From positions 1-48,681 of the forward strand of contig JALHMZ010000019.1 in assembly GCA_022843785.1 (NCBI GenBank): a stretch of 48,681 nt of DNA. Reading direction: 5' to 3'. The notes beneath the pieces were generated by a model that saw only the letters and a program-made list of their open reading frames with translations, was not told the DNA's origin and made no database searches. Positions within the stretch are counted from its first letter, which is position 1; each line of letters begins with the position of its first letter. The translations under genes were made by a program, and so were the position numbers. The DNA comes from Nitrospira sp. Lineage in GTDB: Bacteria; Nitrospirota; Nitrospiria; Nitrospirales; Nitrospiraceae. Below are positions 1-6,521 of the stretch, piece by piece.

Positions 1-3
1 TCC

Positions 4-738
4 GTGATTCCGTCTCGTGCGTTTCATTGCCTCGCTCCTCTCGTAGGCCACCTCGCGGTGGCGTTGGTGAAGCCAGGCTACCACTTACCACACTGTCCGA
101 TTTTCCGGAGCCCCCTCTGTCTTTCCGGTGGTGACTTTGAAAAACTTCTAGTTGCGATAATCACTACTCATATTCGATATGTAATTGTGACCAATCAAAA
201 TCCTTTAGACCTTGAAACACGGTTCTTTGAAGCAGCTCGCTTGATTCGCCACCACGCTGATTCTGGTGAACCAAGCTGGAAACAGCTTCAAGCTGCCAAA
301 GAAAAGTTGGCAGAACTAAATGTTGACGATACAGCCGTACTTCAAGGCGCCAAAGATCTGGTACTAGAGCGGCCAGATGCTGTCTGGTTAATGGCGAAAT
401 TGGCGAACAGCAAACAATCAACAACCGGAGAGATTGGCATGGATAAAGCCAACCTAGAGCACGTATTTCCTCAAAATCCCACGTCAGCAGCCTGGCCTAA
501 TGCTGCTAGTTTGGAGCCGCTGACCTGGCATATTGGAAACTTAACTATTCTAGGCGAAAAGCTCAATCACAAGGCTCAAAGGAAAAGTTTTACGGAGAAA
601 AGGACGCTGTATTTTGCAAAGAGTGAGATTGAGTTAACGAAGGATATTTTGAACTATAGCCAATGGGATGAACGTTCGATTCTTCAGAGAGGGACGGATC
701 TTACCAAAGCTATTGCCGAACTCTGGCCCTCATTGTAA
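4..738 (+). CDS. GmrSD-type DUF1524 (HNH-like) nuclease C-terminal remnant
   Basis: The end of this frame matches the C-terminal region of GmrSD/DUF262-DUF1524 type IV restriction proteins: LEHVFPQNP around residues 150-158 (the HNH-like His motif) followed by IGNLTILGEKLNHKAQ (about 178-193). Family-like sequence begins only near residue 45 (FEKLLVAIITTHIRY). The first 44 residues look like translated non-coding DNA, so the real gene seems to have lost its N-terminal DUF262 GTPase-like half at a junction near base 135. At 244 aa it is far shorter than full GmrSD proteins (usually over 550 aa). In the family these enzymes cut modified (glucosylated) phage DNA; this remnant is unlikely to do so alone. 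It marks the left edge of an accessory island. Confidence 0.6.
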   Translation: MIPSRAFHCLAPLVGHLAVALVKPGYHLPHCPIFRSPLCLSGGDFEKLLVAIITTHIRYVIVTNQNPLDLETRFFEAARLIRHHADSGEPSWKQLQAAKEKLAELNVDDTAVLQGAKDLVLERPDAVWLMAKLANSKQSTTGEIGMDKANLEHVFPQNPTSAAWPNAASLEPLTWHIGNLTILGEKLNHKAQRKSFTEKRTLYFAKSEIELTKDILNYSQWDERSILQRGTDLTKAIAELWPSL

Positions 739-798
739 AAGGGGCATCCGCACCCGCAACACCAGTGGGATCAGCAACTGTCTTGGGGCAGAAATACG

Positions 799-825
799 GA
801 GACATTCTGAATTTTGTAAGAGTGC
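799..825 (+). repeat. Short motif ACATTCTGAATT, copy 1
   Basis: The core ACATTCTGAATTTTG followed by AAGAGTG lies in the spacer after the nuclease remnant and before the first DUF1810 copy. A near-identical copy in the same orientation is at 5480-5508 and a weaker one at 15684-15700. Copies 1 and 2 bracket the DUF1810/toxin-antitoxin island. Function unknown; it may be an insertion-end remnant. Confidence 0.45.
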
Positions 826-864
826 GACGTAACCTGAAACCACATCGCGTCACGGACACAGCCC

Positions 865-1176
865 ATGGCTGACGTTTTCAATCTCCAACGCTTTCTCGAC
901 GCGCAGGAGCGCGTCTATGACACAGTCCTCCAGGAGCTTCGGGCCGGGAGAAAGGCCAGCCACTGGATCTGGTTTATTTTTCCGCAGATCGCCGGGCTTG
1001 GTCACAGTGCGATGGCGCAGCAGTTCGCCATTGGCTCACTCGACGAGGCCAAGACCTATCTGCAACACCCAGTCTTAGGTCCCAGGCTCAAAAGAAGTAA
1101 AGAGTGTCAGGTCTTGCAATCCAAACATTGCCAGGCACGATGTCGTCCTTGGAAAAATCTACTAGACTGCGGATAG
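865..1176 (+). pseudogene. DUF1810 protein, copy A, 3'-truncated
   Basis: Residues 1-76 are a good DUF1810 (PF08837-like) N-terminus, with SHWIWFIFPQIAGLGHS and the start FNLQRFLDAQERVYD, nearly identical to copies B (1180) and C (3230). After GPRLK the homology stops. The last 27 residues (RSKECQVLQ...) are translated from a leader sequence that also precedes copy C, and the stop TAG lies only 3 nt before the copy B start. Full copies are 147-149 aa, so about half the domain is missing. It looks like a recombination product in which the 5' end of one copy was joined to the leader of the next. DUF1810 has no function I can name with confidence. Confidence 0.7.
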
Positions 1177-1179
1177 CTT
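1099..1179 (+). repeat. Leader repeat in front of DUF1810 copy B
   Basis: About 80 bp ending at the copy B start codon is nearly identical to 3150-3229, which ends at the copy C start codon. Shared stretches include CATTGCCAGGCACGATGTC and CTACTAGACTGCGGATAGCT. The repeat is fused in frame to truncated copy A. It probably carries the native promoter and ribosome site of this gene type. Confidence 0.75.
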
Positions 1180-1623
1180 ATGTGCGACGCCTACAACCTC
1201 CAACGCTTTCTCGACGCGCAAGAAGGCGTCTATGACACAGTCCTCAATGAGCTGCGGGCCGGGAGAAAGTCCAGCCATTGGATCTGGTTTATCTTTCCTC
1301 AGATCGCCGGGCTTGGTCACAGTGAAATGGCGCAGCAGTTTGCTATTGGCTCACTCGACGAGGCCAAGGCTTATCTGCAACACCCTACCCTCGGTCCCAG
1401 GCTCAGAGCCTGTACACAGCTTGTGCTGGATGTGAACGGTCGTAGCGCTGAGGAGATCTTCGGATATCCCGACTATCTCAAATTCCGGTCCTGCATGACC
1501 TTGTTTCTGACCGCGACCACCGACAACACCATCTTCAACGACGCCCTGCTCAAATACTTCGACGGCAAGCCCGACACCTTGACGCTAGATATCCTGGCCC
1601 GGCACAACATGCCACGGTGCTAG
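1180..1623 (+). CDS. DUF1810 domain protein, copy B
   Basis: A complete 147-aa DUF1810 protein. The conserved core runs through SHWIWFIFPQIAGLGHS (about 31-47), GPRLRACTQLVLD (about 75-87) and AEEIFGYPDYLKFRSCMTLF (about 93-112), ending in DALLKYFDGKPDTLTLDIL. No signal peptide or membrane segment is seen, so it should be cytosolic. The start follows the shared leader repeat; the ribosome site is weak (GCGGAT). It is one of four copies within 3.9 kb. Function is unknown; its repeated presence among toxin-antitoxin genes suggests a mobile or defence-island cargo, which is inference. Confidence 0.85.
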   Translation: MCDAYNLQRFLDAQEGVYDTVLNELRAGRKSSHWIWFIFPQIAGLGHSEMAQQFAIGSLDEAKAYLQHPTLGPRLRACTQLVLDVNGRSAEEIFGYPDYLKFRSCMTLFLTATTDNTIFNDALLKYFDGKPDTLTLDILARHNMPRC

Positions 1624-1756
1624 GAAGCATGCGCGCTGCCCCGCCCGCCACATTCACACTCGTTTCCCGAGATCGGCGTGAAGCTAGCCCGCATTATTCA
1701 TGACGGTCGTCGCGAAACCGCCAAGACGCCAGGCGAGACGGGCGTGCGGAGATCAC

Positions 1757-1846
1757 GGGGACTGACACCCTTCCCCGCGTCTGCGCGTAGGCTCTGTCCC
1801 CGTCCGAATCGGGACAGGCACCTCGCCTGCGGCGGGAGCCAGTCCC
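1757..1846 (+). repeat. REP-like pair of hairpins
   Basis: Two adjacent imperfect palindromes. The first runs from GGGGACTGACACC (1757) to CTCTGTCCCC (about 1801). The second runs from GGGACAGGC (1811) to GCCAGTCCC (1846). The 32 bp at 1757-1788 recur exactly at 11021-11052. The layout resembles REP/BIME elements linked to RAYT (IS200-like) transposases in other bacteria. No transposase gene is present in the window. Confidence 0.6.
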
Positions 1847-1908
1847 CGACAGTAGATTGAGGTTACGGCGGGTGTAAGGCTGTACACGCTGGGCGGCTGG
1901 TATGTCGA

Positions 1909-3084
1909 TCAGCCCAGAATTTCCAGAAGTTCAGTCATCATGTCAACCAGCGGCATCACGATCACGCCATTCGATATCGGATATTTTTCCGCACCTGGAT
2001 AGACGATATAACGGTGTTTGGCTTTAATATCCTCGCACCCAAGATGGAAGCCTTTGGATACGGATGGCGCGAGCGACCGCTTGATCTCAATCGCTATCCG
2101 TTGACGCAATCCCTGTTCGATCACAAGATCGATCTCCGCGCCTGCCGCTGTCCGGTAAAACCATGATGTCGCCCCGTCCGGCATGACTGACAGTATATTC
2201 TCCAGCGCAAACCCCTCCCAGCTTGCCCCTACGACGGGATGCCCTAGTACATCATCAAGCGTCGTCAGGTTTAACAGGGCGTGGGCAATGCCGCTGTCCC
2301 TAATGTAAACCTTTGGCGCTTTTACCAGGCGTTTTTTGATATTTCCCGCCCAGGGGCGCAGCGTCCTTACCAGCAGAAGATCTTCGAGCAATTCGATGTA
2401 ACGCTTTGCCGTATGGGCCGACACGTCAAGCCCGCCTGCCAGTTTAGCGACATTGACCTGCTCCCCCTGACTGTGGGCCAGCATGGTCCATAGTCGCCGC
2501 AAGGTGACGGCAGGGATACGCGGTCCCAGTTGCGGCACATCCCGCTCCAGATAGGTGCTGATAAAATTCATTCGCCAGCGCATGCTGGCCCTATCATCAT
2601 GAGCCAGAAAGCTATCGGGGAATCCGCCGCGCAGCCAGAGGGTTTCCTGATCTTTGCTTTTGATCTCGGACACGGTCAAGCCTGTGAGTTCCTTGTAGGC
2701 AATGCGCCCGGCGAGAGACTCCGAGGATTGCTTCAACAGATCACGCGACGCTGAGCCCAGAATGAGAAACTGTCCGGCTTGCTGTCCGGCCCGGCGGCGG
2801 CGGTCGATGACGCCACGCAGAACCTGAAACAGCCCGGGCGTGTGCTGTATTTCGTCAAGAATGATCAAGCGATCGGTGCGGGTCTGAAAATACTGGCCAG
2901 GGTCATCGAGTTTTGCGAGGTCGATAGGATTTTCAAGGTCGAGATACACAGGAGAAGGTTTGGTGCGGGCGGCAATCTGTTGGGCCAGAGTGGTCTTGCC
3001 GATCTGGCGCGGTCCTAAAATCGCGGCTGCCGGAAATTGCTCCAGAAGCTGTACCAATTCCGTTTCTGCGTAACGTTTTATCAT
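1909..3084 (-). CDS. AAA_14/DUF4143 family ATPase
   Basis: 391-aa P-loop ATPase of the common AAA_14 plus DUF4143 type. Walker A is GPRQIGKTT (about 24-32), Walker B is LIILDEIQ (about 73-80), and the C-terminal DUF4143 domain contains GASWEGFALENIL and a nuclease-like EIDLVIE...IAIEIKRS stretch. The family is frequent in accessory regions; its biochemical role is not settled, though the C-terminal half resembles a PD-(D/E)XK-type fold. It is the only minus-strand gene in the island and sits between DUF1810 copies B and C. The length is typical for the family, so it appears intact. A 7-bp-arm palindrome lies just upstream. Confidence 0.85.
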   Translation of the reverse strand: MIKRYAETELVQLLEQFPAAAILGPRQIGKTTLAQQIAARTKPSPVYLDLENPIDLAKLDDPGQYFQTRTDRLIILDEIQHTPGLFQVLRGVIDRRRRAGQQAGQFLILGSASRDLLKQSSESLAGRIAYKELTGLTVSEIKSKDQETLWLRGGFPDSFLAHDDRASMRWRMNFISTYLERDVPQLGPRIPAVTLRRLWTMLAHSQGEQVNVAKLAGGLDVSAHTAKRYIELLEDLLLVRTLRPWAGNIKKRLVKAPKVYIRDSGIAHALLNLTTLDDVLGHPVVGASWEGFALENILSVMPDGATSWFYRTAAGAEIDLVIEQGLRQRIAIEIKRSLAPSVSKGFHLGCEDIKAKHRYIVYPGAEKYPISNGVIVMPLVDMMTELLEILG

Positions 3085-3090
3085 CCTTGT

Positions 3091-3115
3091 AAATATGCCA
3101 TATCATGTCATATTT
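3091..3115 (-). promoter_or_regulatory. Palindrome upstream of the DUF4143 ATPase
   Basis: AAATATG and CATATTT form 7-bp arms around an 11-bp centre, 6 bp upstream of the ATPase start. This AT-rich site in GC-rich surroundings could be a promoter/operator. No other copy was seen. Confidence 0.35.
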
Positions 3116-3149
3116 GCAAGGACTTAATTCTGTGCCTGCCCGACCCAGC

Positions 3150-3229
3150 AAAGAGTGTCGGGTCTTCCAACCAAACATTGCCAGGCACGATGTCCTCCTT
3201 GGAATAATCTACTAGACTGCGGATAGCTT
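3150..3229 (+). repeat. Leader repeat in front of DUF1810 copy C
   Basis: Second copy of the roughly 80-bp leader described at 1099-1179, with a few substitutions and small indels. It ends at the copy C start codon. Upstream of it the two loci are unrelated, so the duplication unit is leader plus gene. Confidence 0.75.
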
Positions 3230-3679
3230 ATGTGCGACGCCTACAACCGCCACCGCTTTCTCGACGCGCAAGAGCGCGTCTATGACACAGTCCTTGATGA
3301 GCTGCGGGCCGGGAGAAAGTCCAGCCACTGGATCTGGTTTATCTTTCCGCAGATCGCCGGGCTTGGTCATAGTGGAATGGCACAGCAGTTCGCCATCAGC
3401 TCACTCGACGAGGCCAAGGCTTATCTCCAACACCCTGTGTTAGGCCCCAGGCTCAGAGCCTGTACGCAGCTGGTTCTTGATATGGAGAGGCGCAGTGCTG
3501 AAGAGATCTTCGGATATCCCGACTATCTCAAATTCCGGTCCTGCATGACCTTGTTTCTGATTGCTGCCACCGATAACGCCCTCTTCAACGACGCCCTGCT
3601 CAAGTACTTCGACGGCAAGCCCGACACCTTGACGCTCGACCTCCTGGCGCAGCAAGGCGGGCGAAAGAATGCGGGCTAG
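3230..3679 (+). CDS. DUF1810 domain protein, copy C
   Basis: Complete 149-aa DUF1810 protein, with the same conserved blocks as copy B (SHWIWFIFPQIAGLGHS, EEIFGYPDYLKFRSCMTLF, DALLKYFDGKPDTLTLD). It differs from B mainly in the middle (LDMERRS against LDVNGRS) and in the C-terminal tail (LLAQQGGRKNAG). The upstream leader is the shared repeat. Copy A is closest to C in its QHPVLGPRL stretch, while copy D is closest to B. This pattern implies several rounds of duplication and exchange. Function unknown. Confidence 0.85.
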   Translation: MCDAYNRHRFLDAQERVYDTVLDELRAGRKSSHWIWFIFPQIAGLGHSGMAQQFAISSLDEAKAYLQHPVLGPRLRACTQLVLDMERRSAEEIFGYPDYLKFRSCMTLFLIAATDNALFNDALLKYFDGKPDTLTLDLLAQQGGRKNAG

Positions 3680-3836
3680 GTCTTGCAATCCAACAACCCC
3701 GGCAACCGCCACGCCTGCCTGCCACGCGTAAATCGTTACTCGTGAAGCGTCAATCGTCAGCCCTGCCCATACCTTCTCTCGCACGATAGTGTTGTGCTGA
3801 ACGAAGCCTTCCGCTATAGTCGCGCCACCCTACCCG

Positions 3837-4145
3837 ATGAAAACGCTGGACGACATTCGCCGACAACTATCCACCGGCAAGTTCGAGTTCAGCCGCCACG
3901 CTTTTAAACGCGTAATCGAACGCAACATCAGCGACGTTGAAATCCAGCAGGCGGGAGCTCAAGCCTCCATCATTGAGGATTATCCTGAAGATAAGTATGC
4001 ACCCAGCAGTCTCTTGCTTGGGTTCACCGAAGCGGGCCGTCCCCTACATATCCAGATCTCCCACGTCGACTCTGACCTGGTGAAGATTATTACGATCTAT
4101 GAGCCGGACCCAGCAGAGTGGTATGATTACGCCAGACGGAGGTAG
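3837..4145 (+). CDS. DUF4258 protein, putative toxin of a TA pair
   Basis: 102-aa protein with the DUF4258 pattern: FSRHAFKRVIERNIS near residues 18-32 and the C-terminal KIITIYEPDPAEW. DUF4258 proteins are often coded directly before a YgiT-type zinc-finger protein, as here: the next gene starts 2 bp after this stop. The family resembles RelE/BrnT-like RNase toxins, so a growth-inhibiting role is likely but inferred. The ribosome site is weak; the start ATG at 3837 gives the usual family length. Confidence 0.8.
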   Translation: MKTLDDIRRQLSTGKFEFSRHAFKRVIERNISDVEIQQAGAQASIIEDYPEDKYAPSSLLLGFTEAGRPLHIQISHVDSDLVKIITIYEPDPAEWYDYARRR

Positions 4146-4147
4146 CC

Positions 4148-4378
4148 ATGTTTCACTGTCATGTATGCGGCAAAACCGAGAGCCGTCAGGAACTGGTAAA
4201 CGAAGTGTTTGATATCGACGGGAAGCCCGTACGAGTTGAACAAATTCCTGCAACCATCTGCCTTCACTGCGGCGAACCGGCATTCAGCCGAGACGCCACG
4301 GAACGAGTTCGACGCATGGTGCACGGCGAGGCCACACCCATCAAATCGATTCAGATGGACGTGTTCGCTTACCGCTAA
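4148..4378 (+). CDS. YgiT-type zinc-finger antitoxin-like protein
   Basis: 76 aa with two CxxC motifs (CHVC near residue 4 and CLHC near residue 38), which define the YgiT/MqsA N-terminal zinc-binding domain. It lacks the C-terminal HTH domain of full MqsA, as do many short YgiT proteins paired with DUF4258. A good ribosome site (GGAGG, 5 nt from ATG) overlaps the end of the DUF4258 gene, so the two are co-translated. It probably binds and neutralises the upstream protein. Confidence 0.8.
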   Translation: MFHCHVCGKTESRQELVNEVFDIDGKPVRVEQIPATICLHCGEPAFSRDATERVRRMVHGEATPIKSIQMDVFAYR

Positions 4379-4409
4379 TCTCGCGCAATAACAAAATGCG
4401 GTAGCCGCC

Positions 4410-4757
4410 TTGCTCAAGTTTATCTTTCCGCAGATCGCCGGGCTTGGTCACAGTGAAATGGCGCAGCAGTTTGCTATTGGCTCGCTCGATGAGGCCAAGG
4501 CTTATCTGGAAAACCCTACCCTCGGTCCCAGGCTCAGAGCTTGTACGCAGCTTGTGCTGGATGTGAACGGTCGCAGCGCTGAGGAGATCTTTGGATATCC
4601 CGACTATCTCAAATTCCGGTCCTGTATGACCTTGTTTCTGACTGCTGCCACCAACAACACCATCTTCAAAGACGCCCTGCTCAAATACTTCGACGGCAAA
4701 CCCGACACCTTGACGCTCGACCTCCTACCTCAAAATAGATTGCCTCCTTTTCAATAA
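4410..4757 (+). pseudogene. DUF1810 protein, copy D, 5'-truncated
   Basis: Homology to copy B starts abruptly at FIFPQIAGLGHSEMAQQF and continues to the end, so about the first 35 residues (start codon, FLDAQE, SHWIW) are absent. The only in-frame start is a TTG with no visible ribosome site, joined 32 bp after the YgiT stop. The body is close to copy B (GPRLRACTQLVLDVNGRS identical), but the tail differs (LLPQNRLPPFQ). It is a gene fragment left by recombination or cassette insertion. Confidence 0.7.
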
Positions 4758-4808
4758 TCGCCCCCCCTCCCCCCGGATAAATTAATTGTACGCCACCTAC
4801 CCGCAGTG

Positions 4809-4824
4809 GTAACGTAATCGTTAC
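4809..4824 (+). promoter_or_regulatory. 16-bp palindrome, probable antitoxin operator
   Basis: GTAACG-TAAT-CGTTAC is a perfect 6-bp-arm palindrome 10 bp ahead of the GTG start of the HTH antitoxin. HigA-like antitoxins normally repress their own promoter by binding such sites. Confidence 0.5.
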
Positions 4825-4834
4825 TTGCCTTGCA

Positions 4835-5167
4835 GTGCAGGGATTTATGGGACTCACAAGGGAATTTAGAAACACGATCGCGGCGCGTGTGGAACGGGAC
4901 CCTCGCTTTCGGGAAGCGCTCTTTACGGAAGCGCTCAATGCCTATTTCGCAGGCGACACCGCCGTAGGCAAAGCCATTCTCCGGGATCTCGTCAATGCCA
5001 CTGTCGGGTTTGAAGAGCTGGCCCTGACGCTGAAGAAACCGAGCAAGAGCTTGCATCGAATGTTGGCTCCGCGTGGAAACCCCAGCACGGATAACTTCTT
5101 CAGCATCGTACACGCGCTTCAGAAAAAGGCTCACGTCAAATTACGCGTGACAGCAAAGGCCGGCTAA
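4835..5167 (+). CDS. HigA-like (COG3636) HTH antitoxin, orphan
   Basis: 110-aa DNA-binding protein with the pattern of COG3636 addiction-module antidotes: FREALFTEALNAYFAGD near the N-terminus, then VGFEELALTLKKPSKSLHRML and GNPSTDNFFSIVHAL, an XRE/lambda-type HTH. In this family the partner is a RelE/ParE-like toxin coded just upstream. Here that place is taken by a DUF1810 fragment, so the antitoxin seems to have lost its toxin. The start may be GTG 4835 or ATG 4847. A palindrome at 4809-4824 is a likely autoregulatory operator. Confidence 0.75.
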   Translation: MQGFMGLTREFRNTIAARVERDPRFREALFTEALNAYFAGDTAVGKAILRDLVNATVGFEELALTLKKPSKSLHRMLAPRGNPSTDNFFSIVHALQKKAHVKLRVTAKAG

Positions 5168-5227
5168 GAGAATACCGGCCAGACTCACAGGGCCAATGAC
5201 CTATCCACTCGATTAGGAGTTGCCATC

Positions 5228-5458
5228 ATGATTAAAGAGCATGACCTTGTGGTGCTGGGAACCACAGTGCCCAGTGAAGGGCTGGTGGCTGGTGATGTCG
5301 GCACTGTTGTGCATATCTATCGTGACGGGCAAGCGTACGAGGTGGAATTCACCACCTTAGAAGGAAAGACCGCCGCGGTTATCACAGTGGAAGCTTCACA
5401 AATCCGTTCTGTTGGGCAACGTGAAATCTCACATGCGCGCGAGCTGACGCCACGGTAA
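5228..5458 (+). CDS. DUF4926 domain protein
   Basis: 76-aa small beta-rich protein of the DUF4926 type: LVVLGTTVPSEGLVAGDVGTVV near the N-terminus, AYEVEFTT in the middle, then VITVEASQIR. The ribosome site TTAGGAG lies 8 nt upstream of ATG. The family is commonly found near toxin-antitoxin loci and DUF6883/DUF4258-like genes; no activity is established. It is the last gene of the accessory island and is followed by a hairpin containing the ACATTCTGAATT motif. Confidence 0.75.
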   Translation: MIKEHDLVVLGTTVPSEGLVAGDVGTVVHIYRDGQAYEVEFTTLEGKTAAVITVEASQIRSVGQREISHARELTPR

Positions 5459-5479
5459 TCCATACCTGTAGCCGCTTTA

Positions 5480-5508
5480 GGAACATTCTGAATTTGGCAG
5501 AGTGTTCC
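5480..5508 (+). repeat. Motif ACATTCTGAATT, copy 2, inside a hairpin
   Basis: GGAACATTCTG and CAGAGTGTTCC pair as an 11-bp stem with one G-T pair and a 7-nt loop, 21 bp after the DUF4926 stop. The loop side of the motif matches copy 1 at 799-825. It may be a terminator without a T-tract or a mobile-element end. Confidence 0.5.
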
Positions 5509-5702
5509 GCATGCCCACCTCACGACATCAACATTCCGTTACAAATATGCCTCGGCCTCTCAGAACATGGGTGACGAAGCGTCATAAATAATGTGTGCTA
5601 GACACTTCCCCTGTCCTGAGTATAATGGGCTCAGTCCATCTCAGCCGCGCCGCACAGGACGACACCATATATCAATCACCCCACAATCAGGACCACTGAC
5701 AG

Positions 5703-6512
5703 ATGTCCACTATGCCAAATACACGCAAACAAGTTCTGACCATCGCCGGCTCCGACTCCGGCGGAGGCGCGGGAATTCAAGCTGATATCAAAGCCATGTC
5801 CGCCAACGGCGTCTTTGCCATGTCGGTGATCACGGCGATTACGGCCCAGAATACGGAAGAGGTGACGGACGTCTTTGAATTGCCGCCCGCGATCATCGCC
5901 TCCCAAATCGACGCCGTCTTCGACGATTTCGAGGTCGCCGCGGTGAAGACCGGCATGCTGGGTTCCACCGCCATCGTCGAAACGGTGGCCGCGATGTTGA
6001 AACCTCAGAACCTCGCCAACCTCGTCGTTGACCCGGTGATGATTTCCAAGAGCGGCCACTCCCTTTTGAAACCGGACGCGATCGACGTCTTGAAAACGCG
6101 CCTCTTTCCGCTCGCCCTGGTGGTCACGCCGAACGTGCATGAAGCCCAGCAACTGTCCGGCATCGAGATCAAGTCGTTGGCCGATGCGCGGCGAGCGGCG
6201 AAGGTGATTCACGGTTTCGGGTGCAAGTATGTCTTGATCAAGGGCGGCCATCTGCTCACCGAGCGGGCTACCGATCTGTTGTATGACGGCCGGTTCTTCA
6301 CCGTCTTCAAGGGGGACTTCATCGACACGCCGCATACCCACGGCACCGGCTGCACCTTCGCGTCCGCCATTGCCGCGCATCTTGCGCTCGGCAAGCCGGT
6401 CGGCGATGCCGTACAAACCGCCAAGGCCTATCTCACGGAAGCGATTCGCCATAGCCTGGCCATCGGCCACGGGCACGGCCCGACAGACCACTTCTATTTC
6501 CTTGAGCGATAA
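5703..6512 (+). CDS. thiD: Hydroxymethylpyrimidine/phosphomethylpyrimidine kinase
   Basis: 269-aa ribokinase-fold kinase that phosphorylates HMP and HMP-P to HMP-PP for thiamin synthesis in the cytosol. The N-terminal GSDSGGGAGIQADIK (about residues 17-31) and the anion-hole/catalytic motif HTHGTGCTFASAIAA (about 211-225) are both intact. Length is normal. It sits 31 kb from thiC/thi4 and has no visible TPP riboswitch of its own. Nine bp after its stop begins a membrane protein gene; the two may be cotranscribed. The start at ATG 5703 has another ATG four codons later (5712). Confidence 0.95.
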   Translation: MSTMPNTRKQVLTIAGSDSGGGAGIQADIKAMSANGVFAMSVITAITAQNTEEVTDVFELPPAIIASQIDAVFDDFEVAAVKTGMLGSTAIVETVAAMLKPQNLANLVVDPVMISKSGHSLLKPDAIDVLKTRLFPLALVVTPNVHEAQQLSGIEIKSLADARRAAKVIHGFGCKYVLIKGGHLLTERATDLLYDGRFFTVFKGDFIDTPHTHGTGCTFASAIAAHLALGKPVGDAVQTAKAYLTEAIRHSLAIGHGHGPTDHFYFLER

Positions 6513-6521
6513 GAGGCCCGG

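Noticed and set aside
738..5700. Integron cassette array with attC sites
   Set aside because: Repeated cassettes and TA genes suggested it, but the spacers lack paired attC core sites, and the repeated unit is a gene plus its leader. No integrase is present.
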